This document shows, in pieces, positions 38,770 to 47,233 of a stretch of 64,000 nt of DNA. The stretch's first letter is position 1, and each line of letters begins with the position of its first letter. The DNA comes from Bifidobacterium sp. 7101. GTDB taxonomy: Bacteria; Actinomycetota; Actinomycetes; Actinomycetales; Bifidobacteriaceae. The notes below the pieces were generated by a model. It did no database searches, had not been told where the DNA came from, and worked only from the letters and a program-made list of their open reading frames with translations. The stretch spans positions 1-64,000 of the forward strand of contig NZ_AWUN01000001.1 in the NCBI RefSeq assembly GCF_000499285.1, written 5' to 3'. Position numbers and translations under genes: made by a program.

Positions 38770-39741
38770 ATGTCAACTGGCGACATTCCGTTGAAGGTCA
38801 CCCGGCGGGGTAAGACTAAACGCCAAGGGGGCATAAGCGGTAGGAAGAAACATAGCATCAACCTCTTCCTCTTGACCATCCCCTTTCTGATACTGGTCAT
38901 CCTATTCAGTTACTATCCCCTGCTCGGCTGGGTATATGCCTTCTATGACTACCAGCCCCCAATCCCACTGTCGGAGAGCCAGTTCGTCGGCTTCCAGTGG
39001 TTCAAGATGATTGTCCAGAACCCTGCCCAGCTGCATACGGTCGGTCAGGTCCTGGTCAATACTTTCGTGATGAGCGGCCTGGGCATTCTGACCTCGTTCT
39101 TCCCGCTGTTCTTCGCCATCGGCCTCAATGAGATTCGCAATAAACACTTCAAGAACGTCATCCAGACACTGACCACCCTGCCCAACTTCATCAGCTGGGT
39201 CCTGGTCTACGCCGTGGCATTCGCCATGTTCTCCTCCACCGGCATGGTCAACCAGCTCCTGCAGAACATCCACCTGATTTCACAGCCCATCCACTTCCTG
39301 GATTCCGACAGCGGGACCTACTTCAAGATGCTCCTGTGGAGCCTGTGGAAGGGTCTGGGCTGGGGGTCCATCCTCTACCTGGCTGGCATATCCGGCATCG
39401 ACCCCGAACTCTACGAAGCCGCCCAGGTGGATGGTGCTAACCGCTTCCAGCAGATCATCCACGTCACGGTTCCGCAACTCATGCCCACCTACCTGGTCAT
39501 GCTGATGCTGAGCGTCTCCAACTTCCTCAACAACGGGATGGATCAGTACTTCGTCTTCCAGAACGCCTTCAACCTCAAGCACATTCAGGTGCTTGACCTC
39601 TACGTCTACAACGTGGGCATGGGTCAGAACAGCCTCTCTCTGGCAACGGCCATATCCATGCTGAAATCCTTGGTCAGCGTGGTCCTCCTGTTCCTGGTCA
39701 ATTGGGCCTCCAAGCGGACCCGTGGCGAGTCAATTATCTGA
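38770..39741 (+). CDS. LplB-type oligosaccharide ABC permease
   Basis: The protein is 323 aa with six membrane segments. The LplB/YtcP hallmark is FLLTIPFLILVILFSYYPLLGWVYAFYDYQP followed by FVGFQWFKMIV. The EAA loop is LYEAAQVDGANRFQQIIHVTVPQLMPT. These CUT1 permeases import large plant-derived oligosaccharides. AGGAGGGCAGG before ATG 38770 sets the start. It heads a gene series that runs without strong terminators to about 44.7 kb. No ATPase is encoded nearby. Confidence 0.9.
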   Translation: MSTGDIPLKVTRRGKTKRQGGISGRKKHSINLFLLTIPFLILVILFSYYPLLGWVYAFYDYQPPIPLSESQFVGFQWFKMIVQNPAQLHTVGQVLVNTFVMSGLGILTSFFPLFFAIGLNEIRNKHFKNVIQTLTTLPNFISWVLVYAVAFAMFSSTGMVNQLLQNIHLISQPIHFLDSDSGTYFKMLLWSLWKGLGWGSILYLAGISGIDPELYEAAQVDGANRFQQIIHVTVPQLMPTYLVMLMLSVSNFLNNGMDQYFVFQNAFNLKHIQVLDLYVYNVGMGQNSLSLATAISMLKSLVSVVLLFLVNWASKRTRGESII

Positions 39742-39760
39742 GCGTGAGGGGAAAGCAATC

Positions 39761-40702
39761 ATGAGCGACAGCATGGCAATCGAATCGAAGGGCGTTTCTC
39801 CCCTCCTGCAGCGGACCAAGGGCGAGAAGGTGTTCAATGTCTTCAACATCGCCTTCTTCATCCTCTTCGCCTTCATCTGCGTCTACCCGTTCTACTATCT
39901 GATCATCAACAGCATCTCCGACAACACCCTGAGTGCCGCCGGCAAGATCACCGTCCTGCCCAAGGGAGTCCACTGGAGCAACTATGTGGAGGTCTTCAAG
40001 CTGGAGGGTCTGGGCACGGCGGCCATGGTCTCCCTGGGACGTACCGTGATCGGCGCCACCCTGACCGTACTGGCCAGTGCCTTCCTGGGCTTCCTCTTCA
40101 CCCAGCAGGGCATGTGGCACCGCAAGTTCTGGTACCGCTTCATCATCGTGACCATGTACTTCAACGCCGGGCTGATCCCCATGTTCATCACGATGAAGAA
40201 CCTGGGCCTGACCAACAACTTCTGGGTGTACATCCTGCCGGCCATCGTGCAGCCCTTCAACATCATCCTGGTGAAGACCTACATCGAGTCCATTCCCTCC
40301 TCCCTCCAGGAGGCGGCCGAAGTGGACGGCGCCGGCACACTGACGGTCTTCTTCAAGATCGTCCTGCCCATGTGCACGCCGATTCTGGCCACGGTGGCCA
40401 TCTTCTCGGCCGTGGGGCAGTGGAACTCCTTCCAGGACACCTTGATCTACATGACTGACTCCAAGCTCTACTCCCTGCAGTACCTGCTCTATCAGTACAT
40501 CAACCAGGCAAGCTCCCTGGCCAGTGCAGTCAAGGCCAGCGCTGGTGGGGCCCTGAACATGGCGGCCCTGGCCACCCAGCAGACCCCGTCGTCGATCAGG
40601 ATGACCGTCTCGGTCATCGTGGTCCTGCCCATCCTCTTCATCTACCCGCTCTTCCAGCGCTACTTCGTCAAGGGCATGATGCTCGGCGCCGTCAAGGGCT
40701 GA
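39761..40702 (+). CDS. LplC-type oligosaccharide ABC permease
   Basis: The protein is 313 aa. FNIAFFILFAFICVYPFYYLIINSISD opens the membrane part. YFNAGLIPMFITMKNLGLTNNFWVYILP is typical of LplC/YtcP. The EAA loop is LQEAAEVDGAGTLTVFFKIVLPMCTP, and the end, YFVKGMMLGAVKG, is the conserved C-terminus. It forms the channel with the LplB-type protein 19 bases upstream. GAGGGGA before ATG 39761 sets the start. Confidence 0.9.
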   Translation: MSDSMAIESKGVSPLLQRTKGEKVFNVFNIAFFILFAFICVYPFYYLIINSISDNTLSAAGKITVLPKGVHWSNYVEVFKLEGLGTAAMVSLGRTVIGATLTVLASAFLGFLFTQQGMWHRKFWYRFIIVTMYFNAGLIPMFITMKNLGLTNNFWVYILPAIVQPFNIILVKTYIESIPSSLQEAAEVDGAGTLTVFFKIVLPMCTPILATVAIFSAVGQWNSFQDTLIYMTDSKLYSLQYLLYQYINQASSLASAVKASAGGALNMAALATQQTPSSIRMTVSVIVVLPILFIYPLFQRYFVKGMMLGAVKG

Positions 40703-41064
40703 TCGAGAGGGGGTACAATCTCGCCGCCGTGTGGGCCTGGTTCCACGCGGCGGCCAGGAAGCGTCCATGTCGATTCATCAAGGAGGACAAATCGATGACA
40801 GGTGCAAGACCGGCAGTGGCCCCGCCGGTCCGAAGGAGATCAATCACTGGGTTGACCATCACCGCTCACGGAGTCGTCGGCGGTGGGCAGGGGCTGAAGG
40901 CCGGGCGTATGGACCGAGAAGGGCCCTGCAGGCCGTTGAGACAGTCGTATAAGCCACAAGGATGTAAGCGGAAGTCAGAACCCTCCCGATGACCTGCGGT
41001 CCGCCGACCTGCCGAAGGTGACAGGACGGGCCCAGGAACCGGACGGTGTCTGGAAAGGGGAAAC
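40703..41064 (+). other. Intergenic interval with hairpin and one doubtful small ORF
   Basis: The 362 bases separate the permeases from the first binding-protein gene. A hairpin GACCGGC/GCCGGTC lies at 40808-40830. An ATG at 40795 has a strong ribosome-binding site (AAGGAGG) and opens a 65-codon frame to 40992 with no recognisable domain. The interval may help set a higher level of binding protein than permease (inference). Confidence 0.4.
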
Positions 41065-42813
41065 ATGCAAGCCAAGAAGCTGACGGCGGTGGCTGCCGCT
41101 GTCATAACCGTGTCCATGGCCTTGGCGGGCTGTGGTGGTGGCGGTAACTCCGCCAACGAAAAGGACGACGGGTCGCTCATGCAGGTGGACGTCTTCGATG
41201 GCCTGGCCAACTATCAGGGAATCCAGAAGGGCTGGTTCGCCAAGATGGTCAAGGACAAGTTCAACCTCAAGCTGAACATAGTGGCCCCCAATGTTGCGGG
41301 CGGGGGCAATACCCTCTTCGATACCCGTTCGGCAGCTGGGAACCTGGGCGACATCGTCATTACCGGCTCAGGCTCCGGGCAGGCGGCCAAGTTGGTCAAG
41401 GCCCATTTAATTGACGACATGACGCCGTACATGAAGAATGCCAAGAACATCAAGAAGTACAAGTCCGCCACCGACGCCTTCAACAAGGTGGCCGGGCAGA
41501 CCAGCGGGGTCTGGGGAGTGCCTGGGTCGGTCACTTCCCTGCCGCCCACGGAGCCCTCCGAGGGGCTGGAGCCCACCTTCGGCCCCTACGTGCGGTGGGA
41601 CATCTACAAGGAGGTAGGCTATCCCAGGATCGCCGATATGGATGACCTGGTCAATGTCCTCAAGCAGATGCAGGACAAGGCCCGGGCAGATACCGGCGAC
41701 AAGAACATCTACGCCATGTCCCTCTTCAAGGACTGGGATGGCAACATGATGAACAACGCCAAGCAGCCCACCTGCTACTACGGTTATGACGAGATGGGCT
41801 TCGTCCTGGCCAAGGCCGACGGCTCCGACTACCAGTCGGTCACCCAAAAGGGCGGAATGTATGAGAAGGCCCTCCAGTTCTTCAACAAGGCATCGCAGGC
41901 CGGCCTGGTCGACCCCGAGTCGACCACCCAGAACTACGACACCATGTATGCCAAGTACCAGCAGGGCAAGATTCTCTTCTCCTTCTGGCCCTGGCTGGGG
42001 CAGGCAGCCTACAACACCACGGATAACAAGGCCCAGGGCAAGGGCTTCATGATCGCTCCCCTGGAGGATATGAAGATCTTCTCCTACGGCGCCACGCCTG
42101 ACGGGGGCAGCACCTTCATCGCTCTGGGTTCCAAGGCCAAGAACAAGCAACGCCTGGTCAACTTCATCGACTGGCTCTACTCGCCTGAGGGGGTCTACGC
42201 CTCCGGTGCCCAGACCGGCGGGTCCGCTGGTCCCAAGAACCTGAACTGGACGGTCAAGGACGGCAAGCCCGAGCTGACCGATTTCGGCGAGAAGGTCCTC
42301 TTCGGCAACGGTGCCAACGTACCGGCCGATTGGGGCGGCGGCACATACAAGGACGGGGTCTCGGCCTTGAACTACCCGACTGTGATCGTCCAGGACAAGG
42401 ATCCCTCCACAGGCTATCCCTACAACGCCAGCATGTGGCCCTCGCAGCTGGCCAAGAACACGGACCCGCTGAGCACCGACTGGTCCGCCCACATGGGCGG
42501 GGCCAAGACCACCATGGAATATCTGAAGAAGAACGACAAGATCATGGTGGCCCCCGGTTCCAGCTACGTGACTCCTGATGAGTCCTCCCAGATCAAGACC
42601 CTCCGCGGCCAGGTGAAGACCGAGATCGTCAACGCCTCCTGGAAGGCCTCCTTCGCCAAGGATGACAACGAGTTCAATGCCCTCCTCGATGAGATGCGCT
42701 CCAAGGTTGACGGGATGGGCTACAAGCAGGTTCTCGATGTGGACATGAAGGACGCCAAGGATCAGAACACGGCCCGGGTGGACATCAAGAAGCAGTTCGA
42801 AGACAAGAAGTGA
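41065..42813 (+). CDS. LplA-type substrate-binding lipoprotein, paralogue 1
   Basis: The protein is 582 aa. The signal peptide ends in LAGC (lipobox, near residue 22) followed by GGGGNSANEKDDGS. It belongs to the large (~550-600 aa) solute-binding proteins that work with LplB/LplC permeases. Characteristic stretches are NYQGIQKGWFAKMVKDKFNLKLNIV, VRWDIYKEVGYP and KGFMIAPLEDMKIFSYG. It is closely similar along its length to the next gene and to the protein at 55350. The ligand is inferred to be decorated beta-glucan (xyloglucan) oligosaccharide from the downstream enzymes. GGAAAGGGGAAAC precedes the ATG. Confidence 0.88.
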   Translation: MQAKKLTAVAAAVITVSMALAGCGGGGNSANEKDDGSLMQVDVFDGLANYQGIQKGWFAKMVKDKFNLKLNIVAPNVAGGGNTLFDTRSAAGNLGDIVITGSGSGQAAKLVKAHLIDDMTPYMKNAKNIKKYKSATDAFNKVAGQTSGVWGVPGSVTSLPPTEPSEGLEPTFGPYVRWDIYKEVGYPRIADMDDLVNVLKQMQDKARADTGDKNIYAMSLFKDWDGNMMNNAKQPTCYYGYDEMGFVLAKADGSDYQSVTQKGGMYEKALQFFNKASQAGLVDPESTTQNYDTMYAKYQQGKILFSFWPWLGQAAYNTTDNKAQGKGFMIAPLEDMKIFSYGATPDGGSTFIALGSKAKNKQRLVNFIDWLYSPEGVYASGAQTGGSAGPKNLNWTVKDGKPELTDFGEKVLFGNGANVPADWGGGTYKDGVSALNYPTVIVQDKDPSTGYPYNASMWPSQLAKNTDPLSTDWSAHMGGAKTTMEYLKKNDKIMVAPGSSYVTPDESSQIKTLRGQVKTEIVNASWKASFAKDDNEFNALLDEMRSKVDGMGYKQVLDVDMKDAKDQNTARVDIKKQFEDKK

Positions 42814-42972
42814 ACAGGAAGATGAGCGTCCGGCCCCCATCGGGATTCCCGGGGGATTCGGACCTCACATGAAGACTTGACCACCTTGGTCGGCCTGTGT
42901 CGTACGACCGGCCCGAGCCGACCAAGGGAGTCTGAAAACCAGACTATGGCAGAGAAAGGTAACAAGGAAACC

Positions 42973-44724
42973 ATGAAGAAAAGCAAACTCGCAGTGGTGA
43001 CGGCAGCGGTGCTGTCAGCCTCGCTGGCCCTGGCCGGCTGTGGCGGCGGCGGAGGCAACTCCGCCAATGAGAAGGACGACGGCTCCCTGATGAAGGTGGA
43101 CGTCTACGACGACCTCGCCAACTACCAGGGCGTCCAAAAGGGCTGGTTCGCCAAGATGGTCAAGGACAAGTTCAACATTAAATTGAACATGATCTCGCCC
43201 AATGTGGCCGGTGGTGGCAGCACCCTCTTCGACACCCGTTCAGCAGCCGGGAACCTGGGCGATCTGGTCATCACCGGAGCCGGCAATGGCAGACTGACCA
43301 AGTTGATCAAGGCTCACCTGATCGAGGACATGACGCCGTACCTGAAGAATGCCAAGAACATCAAGAAGTACAAGACCGCCACCGACTCCCTCAACAAACT
43401 GTCGGGTCAGAGCAGCGGGGTCTGGGGGGTGCCGCAGAGCGTCTCCACCAAGAGCCCGACCGACCCCTCCGAGGGTAACGAGCCCGTTTTCGGCCCCTAC
43501 ATCCGCTGGGACTACTACCGTGAGCTCGGCTACCCCAAGTTCAACAACCTGGATGACTTCCTGCAGGTGCTCAAGCAGATGCAGGACAAGGCCCGGGCCG
43601 AGACCGGTGACAAGAACGTCTACGCCTTCTCCCTCTTCAAGGATTGGGACGGCAACATGATGAACAACGCCAAGCAGCCTACAACCTACTTCGGTTATGA
43701 CGAGATGGGCTTTGTCCTGGCCAAGGCCGACGGCTCCGACTACCAGTCGGTCACCCAGAAGGGCGGGATGTACGAGAAGGCCCTCCAGTTCTTCAACAAG
43801 GCCAACCAGATGGGTCTGGTCGACCCTGAGTCTTCTACCCAGAACTACGACACCATGTCGGCCAAGTACCAGCAGGGCAAGATTCTCTTCTCCTTCTGGA
43901 GCTATCTGGGGCCCGCTGCTTACAACACCACGGAAAACAAGGCCCAGGGCAAGGGCTACATGCTGGCCCCCATGGGTGACATGAAGATCTTCTCCTACGG
44001 AGCCACCCCTAATGGCGGGGCAGCCATCATCGCCGTCGGATCCAAGGCCAAGAACAAGCAACGCCTGGTCAACTTCATCGACTGGCTCTACTCCAAGGAA
44101 GGCGTCTATGCCATGGCCGGCAGTGTCAAGGGCATGAACTTCGACATCAAGGACGGCAAGCCCGAGCTGACCGACTTCGGCAAGAAGCTCCAGAGCAACA
44201 AGTCCTCCAAGGTCCCCGCCCAGTTCGGTGGCGGTTCTTACTCCGACGGTGTATCGGCCCTGAACTTCACCACCGAGCTGGCCACTGATATCGATCCCGA
44301 CACCAAGGAGCCCTATGACTCCAGCATGTGGCAGTCCACCATCGACCAGTTCAGCAACTCCGCCCTGGACAAGGATTGGTCCGAGCACATGGATGGGGCC
44401 AAGACCTCCATGCAGTACCTGGAGAAGGCGAACAAGCTCATGATCGCCCCTGGCTCCAGCTTCATCCAGCCCGATGAGTCCTCCCAGATCTCCACCCTTC
44501 GTGGTCAGGTGAAGACCGAAATCGTCAACACCTCCTGGAAGGCAGTCTTTGCCAAGGACGACAACGAGTTCAACAGCCTGATGGACGAGATGCGTTCCAA
44601 GGTCGACGGACTGGGCTTCAAGCAGGTCCTGGATGTGGACATGAAGAACGCCAAGGATCAGAACACGGCCCGTGTCAACATCAAGAAGCAGTTCGCCAAC
44701 CGCGAGAAGGCGGAAGGCAACTGA
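42973..44724 (+). CDS. LplA-type substrate-binding lipoprotein, paralogue 2
   Basis: The protein is 583 aa. The lipobox is LAGC after KLAVVTAAVLSASLALAG. It is a tandem duplicate of the preceding gene: long stretches are identical (DWDGNMMNNAKQPT, YGYDEMGFVLAKADGSDYQS-type blocks, LRGQVKTEIVN). It differs at many surface positions and lacks part of the segment after EGVYA, so it may bind a different oligosaccharide. AAGGAAACC before ATG 42973 sets the start; the frame upstream to 42877 is not needed. A stem-loop follows at 44791. Confidence 0.88.
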   Translation: MKKSKLAVVTAAVLSASLALAGCGGGGGNSANEKDDGSLMKVDVYDDLANYQGVQKGWFAKMVKDKFNIKLNMISPNVAGGGSTLFDTRSAAGNLGDLVITGAGNGRLTKLIKAHLIEDMTPYLKNAKNIKKYKTATDSLNKLSGQSSGVWGVPQSVSTKSPTDPSEGNEPVFGPYIRWDYYRELGYPKFNNLDDFLQVLKQMQDKARAETGDKNVYAFSLFKDWDGNMMNNAKQPTTYFGYDEMGFVLAKADGSDYQSVTQKGGMYEKALQFFNKANQMGLVDPESSTQNYDTMSAKYQQGKILFSFWSYLGPAAYNTTENKAQGKGYMLAPMGDMKIFSYGATPNGGAAIIAVGSKAKNKQRLVNFIDWLYSKEGVYAMAGSVKGMNFDIKDGKPELTDFGKKLQSNKSSKVPAQFGGGSYSDGVSALNFTTELATDIDPDTKEPYDSSMWQSTIDQFSNSALDKDWSEHMDGAKTSMQYLEKANKLMIAPGSSFIQPDESSQISTLRGQVKTEIVNTSWKAVFAKDDNEFNSLMDEMRSKVDGLGFKQVLDVDMKNAKDQNTARVNIKKQFANREKAEGN

Positions 44725-44790
44725 TTCCGCACCGGACGGTAAGGCGGGGGAGCTCTGGTGACCCTGCCCATCGTCAGGCATGTACCGGTG

Positions 44791-44841
44791 GGGGAGCGTT
44801 AGCCGGGCGGGTGGTCAACCACCCTCCGTCGCGCTCCCCTT
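44791..44841 (+). terminator. Compound stem-loop after the binding-protein genes
   Basis: GGGGAGCG (44791-44798) pairs with CGCTCCCC (44832-44839), enclosing a second hairpin, GGGTGGT/ACCACCC. Only a short T stretch follows, so it may be partial, leaving read-through into the enzyme genes. Confidence 0.5.
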
Positions 44842-44870
44842 GCCATGTCGGTGACACGGTGGATGTGTTT

Positions 44871-44891
44871 CCGGTTACCGGTTACCGGTTA
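44871..44891 (+). repeat. Three tandem copies of CCGGTTA
   Basis: CCGGTTA is repeated three times without interruption, 80 bases before the SGNH hydrolase start. Overlapping GGTTACC palindromes arise from it, so it could be a regulator binding site or a slippage-prone spot. Confidence 0.6.
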
Positions 44892-44971
44892 TGAATGTGG
44901 CCTTTGTTCCAATCAGGGGCCGTGCCGCGAATGATGGAAAACAGAGAAGGAAAACGAGGTGCGAGAGCTGC

Positions 44972-45649
44972 ATGCTCCCATTTGAAAAGAATTCAAGAAT
45001 TGTCTTCTGCGGAGACTCGGTCACTGACGTCAACCGTGATTACAAGGCCATTCCCGCCGGCTGGGGCTCCTTCGGTGATGGCTATGTCAACCTGGTTCAC
45101 GCCCTTCTTACCGCCGTCTACCCTGACCGGGAGCTCATGATCATGAACGAGGGAGTCAGCGGGGACGACATCAAGTTGATGGCAGCCCGGTGGGACAGGG
45201 ATGTGCTCGACATGAAGCCCGACTACGTCTCGGTCATGATAGGGATCAACGACGTCTGGCGTCACTTCGACGGTCCCTTCCGCCAGGCGGACCTGGTCTC
45301 CCTGGATGAATTCGAACACACTTACGAAGATCTGTTGGGCAGAACCGAGCCCCGGGTCAGGGGTCTGATTGTCATGAGTCCTTTCATGATGGAGCCAAAC
45401 AAGGATGATCCGATGAGGGCCATGGTCGACCGTTATGCCGAAGTAGCCAGGAAGGTGGCGGACCGACATAAGGCCATCTACGTGGACGTCCAGGCTGCCA
45501 TGGACCACTTCCTCGAGAAACAGAGCAGCTACATACTCAGCATGGACCGTTGCCACCCCGGGATCGAGGGGCATATGCTGGTGGCCCGGACCTGGCTTCA
45601 AGCCGTCGGCTTCGACTGGGAAAGGACCACATTCGATGACGAAAAGTGA
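44972..45649 (+). CDS. SGNH/GDSL-type carbohydrate esterase
   Basis: The protein is 225 aa. The four SGNH blocks are present: FCGDSVTD (nucleophile Ser), NEGVSGDD (Gly), IGINDVW (Asn) and DRCHPGIEGH (Asp and His). There is no signal peptide, so it acts in the cytoplasm, probably removing acetyl groups from imported hemicellulose oligosaccharides (inference from the neighbouring glycosidases). ATG 44972 is chosen because it directly precedes the first block region. It overlaps the next gene by 14 bases. Confidence 0.85.
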   Translation: MLPFEKNSRIVFCGDSVTDVNRDYKAIPAGWGSFGDGYVNLVHALLTAVYPDRELMIMNEGVSGDDIKLMAARWDRDVLDMKPDYVSVMIGINDVWRHFDGPFRQADLVSLDEFEHTYEDLLGRTEPRVRGLIVMSPFMMEPNKDDPMRAMVDRYAEVARKVADRHKAIYVDVQAAMDHFLEKQSSYILSMDRCHPGIEGHMLVARTWLQAVGFDWERTTFDDEK

Positions 45650-47159
45650 ACAGGAGCCTCGTCCCCTGCGTGAAGACGTGGTCGGGGCCGATGACCTTTC
45701 GCGGGTGGATGCCGAGATCAGCCGGGGTGCCTTCAAGGCCGATTGGGCCTCCCTGTGCGCCATGGAGCTCCCCACCTGGTTCGCCGATGCCAAGTTTGGC
45801 ATCTTCACCCACTGGGGCCTGTACAGCGTGCCCGCTTACCGTAACGAGTGGTACTCGCGCAACATGTACATCAAGGGGTACCCGGAGTTCGACCACCACG
45901 TGAAGACCTACGGACCCCAGAAGGAGTTCGGCTACAAGGACTTCATCCCCATGTTCAAGGCGGAGCGTTTCGACCCCGACCAGTGGCTGGACCTCTTCCG
46001 TCGGGCCGGCGCCCGCTACTACATGCCTGTGGCCGAGCACCACGACGGATTCCAGATGTACCGCAGTGACCTGTCGGAATGGAATGCCTTCGACAAGGGG
46101 CCCCACCGCGACCTGATCGGTGAGCTGCGGCGGGCCACTCTGGATGAGGGCCTTCACTTCGCCCTGTCCGACCACCGGGCTGAGCACTGGTGGTTCATGG
46201 GTCACGGGCAGGAGTTCGACAGCGATGTGCATCAGCCCATGAAGAGGGGCGACTTCTACTGGCCTGCCATGCCCGAGCCCGACAACCAGGACCTCTTCAG
46301 CAAGCCCTATCCCACCAAGGAGTACCTGGATGACTGGCTCCTGCGGGTTTGCGAGGTGATCGACGCCTATCGGCCCGAACTCCTCTACTTCGACTGGTGG
46401 GTTCAGCACGAGGCCTTCAAGCCCTATTTGCAGCGCCTGGCTGCTTACTACTACGATCGGTCCGTCGAGTGGGGGATTCCGACCGCCATCTGTTACAAGA
46501 TGGATGGCATGGCCTGGGGTTCGGGCATCGTGGACGTGGAGCGCGGCGGCTTCGCCAATCCCACTCCCTTCGTCTGGCAGACTGACACTGCCATTGCCCG
46601 CAACTCCTGGTGCCACACAACCACCCTGGAGCACAAGTCGGTGGCTGAAATCCTGGCTGCCCTCCTCGACGCGGTCAGCAAGAACGGCAACCTCATGCTC
46701 AACGTGGGTCCTTGCGCCGACGGGTCCATTGACCCCGAGGAGGAGGAGATGTTGGAATCCATCGGTCGTTGGATGGATGTGAACGGGGAGGGGATTTACG
46801 GGTCCCGCCCCTGGTGGGCCGCTCAGGAGGGGCCCACCCACCCGGCAGCGGGGTCCTTCGCGGACCAGACCGAGGCCGTCTTCACCCCTGAGGATTTCCG
46901 GTTCACCTCGGCGTCAGGCGCTATCTACGCCTACCAGCTCAAGCCGTCCACAGACGGACGGGCCCTGATCAAGGCCTTTGCTCCACGAGGCAAGGAGGGG
47001 TCGGTCTTTCAGGGTATCGTCCGCCAGGTCAGTCAGTTGGGTGCAGGACCGGTCAGCTACGAGCTGACGGACCGGGGACTGTTGGTTCAGGGTCTCAAGG
47101 ATTCCGTTGGGACCACGGCCACCGGCCTGCCTCTGGGCATCCGGATTGATGTGGAGTGA
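45636..47159 (+). CDS. GH29 alpha-L-fucosidase
   Basis: The protein is 507 aa and cytoplasmic. The GH29 signature is WFADAKFGIFTHWGLYSVPAY, with YYMPVAEHHDGFQMY and ALSDHRAEHWW following. The expected nucleophile is D253 in LLYFDWWVQH, where most GH29 enzymes have WFDG. The C-terminal LMLNVGPCADGSIDPEEEEMLESIGRWMDVNGEGIYG is typical. It would release terminal L-fucose from fucosylated side chains. It overlaps the esterase gene by 14 bases, suggesting coupling. Confidence 0.9.
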   Translation: MTKSEQEPRPLREDVVGADDLSRVDAEISRGAFKADWASLCAMELPTWFADAKFGIFTHWGLYSVPAYRNEWYSRNMYIKGYPEFDHHVKTYGPQKEFGYKDFIPMFKAERFDPDQWLDLFRRAGARYYMPVAEHHDGFQMYRSDLSEWNAFDKGPHRDLIGELRRATLDEGLHFALSDHRAEHWWFMGHGQEFDSDVHQPMKRGDFYWPAMPEPDNQDLFSKPYPTKEYLDDWLLRVCEVIDAYRPELLYFDWWVQHEAFKPYLQRLAAYYYDRSVEWGIPTAICYKMDGMAWGSGIVDVERGGFANPTPFVWQTDTAIARNSWCHTTTLEHKSVAEILAALLDAVSKNGNLMLNVGPCADGSIDPEEEEMLESIGRWMDVNGEGIYGSRPWWAAQEGPTHPAAGSFADQTEAVFTPEDFRFTSASGAIYAYQLKPSTDGRALIKAFAPRGKEGSVFQGIVRQVSQLGAGPVSYELTDRGLLVQGLKDSVGTTATGLPLGIRIDVE

Positions 47160-47233
47160 GATTCGGCCCTGCAGGATTTCTGTCACCGGCCGAGGACGTA
47201 GTGATCGACAATAACAAGGAAAGATAGGAAAAC

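Noticed and set aside
39734-44781. Long minus-strand open frames (344, 477 and 513 aa) opposite the LplC and binding-protein genes
   Set aside because: They lie wholly opposite well-supported genes, show His/Val/Gly-rich shadow composition and no domains.
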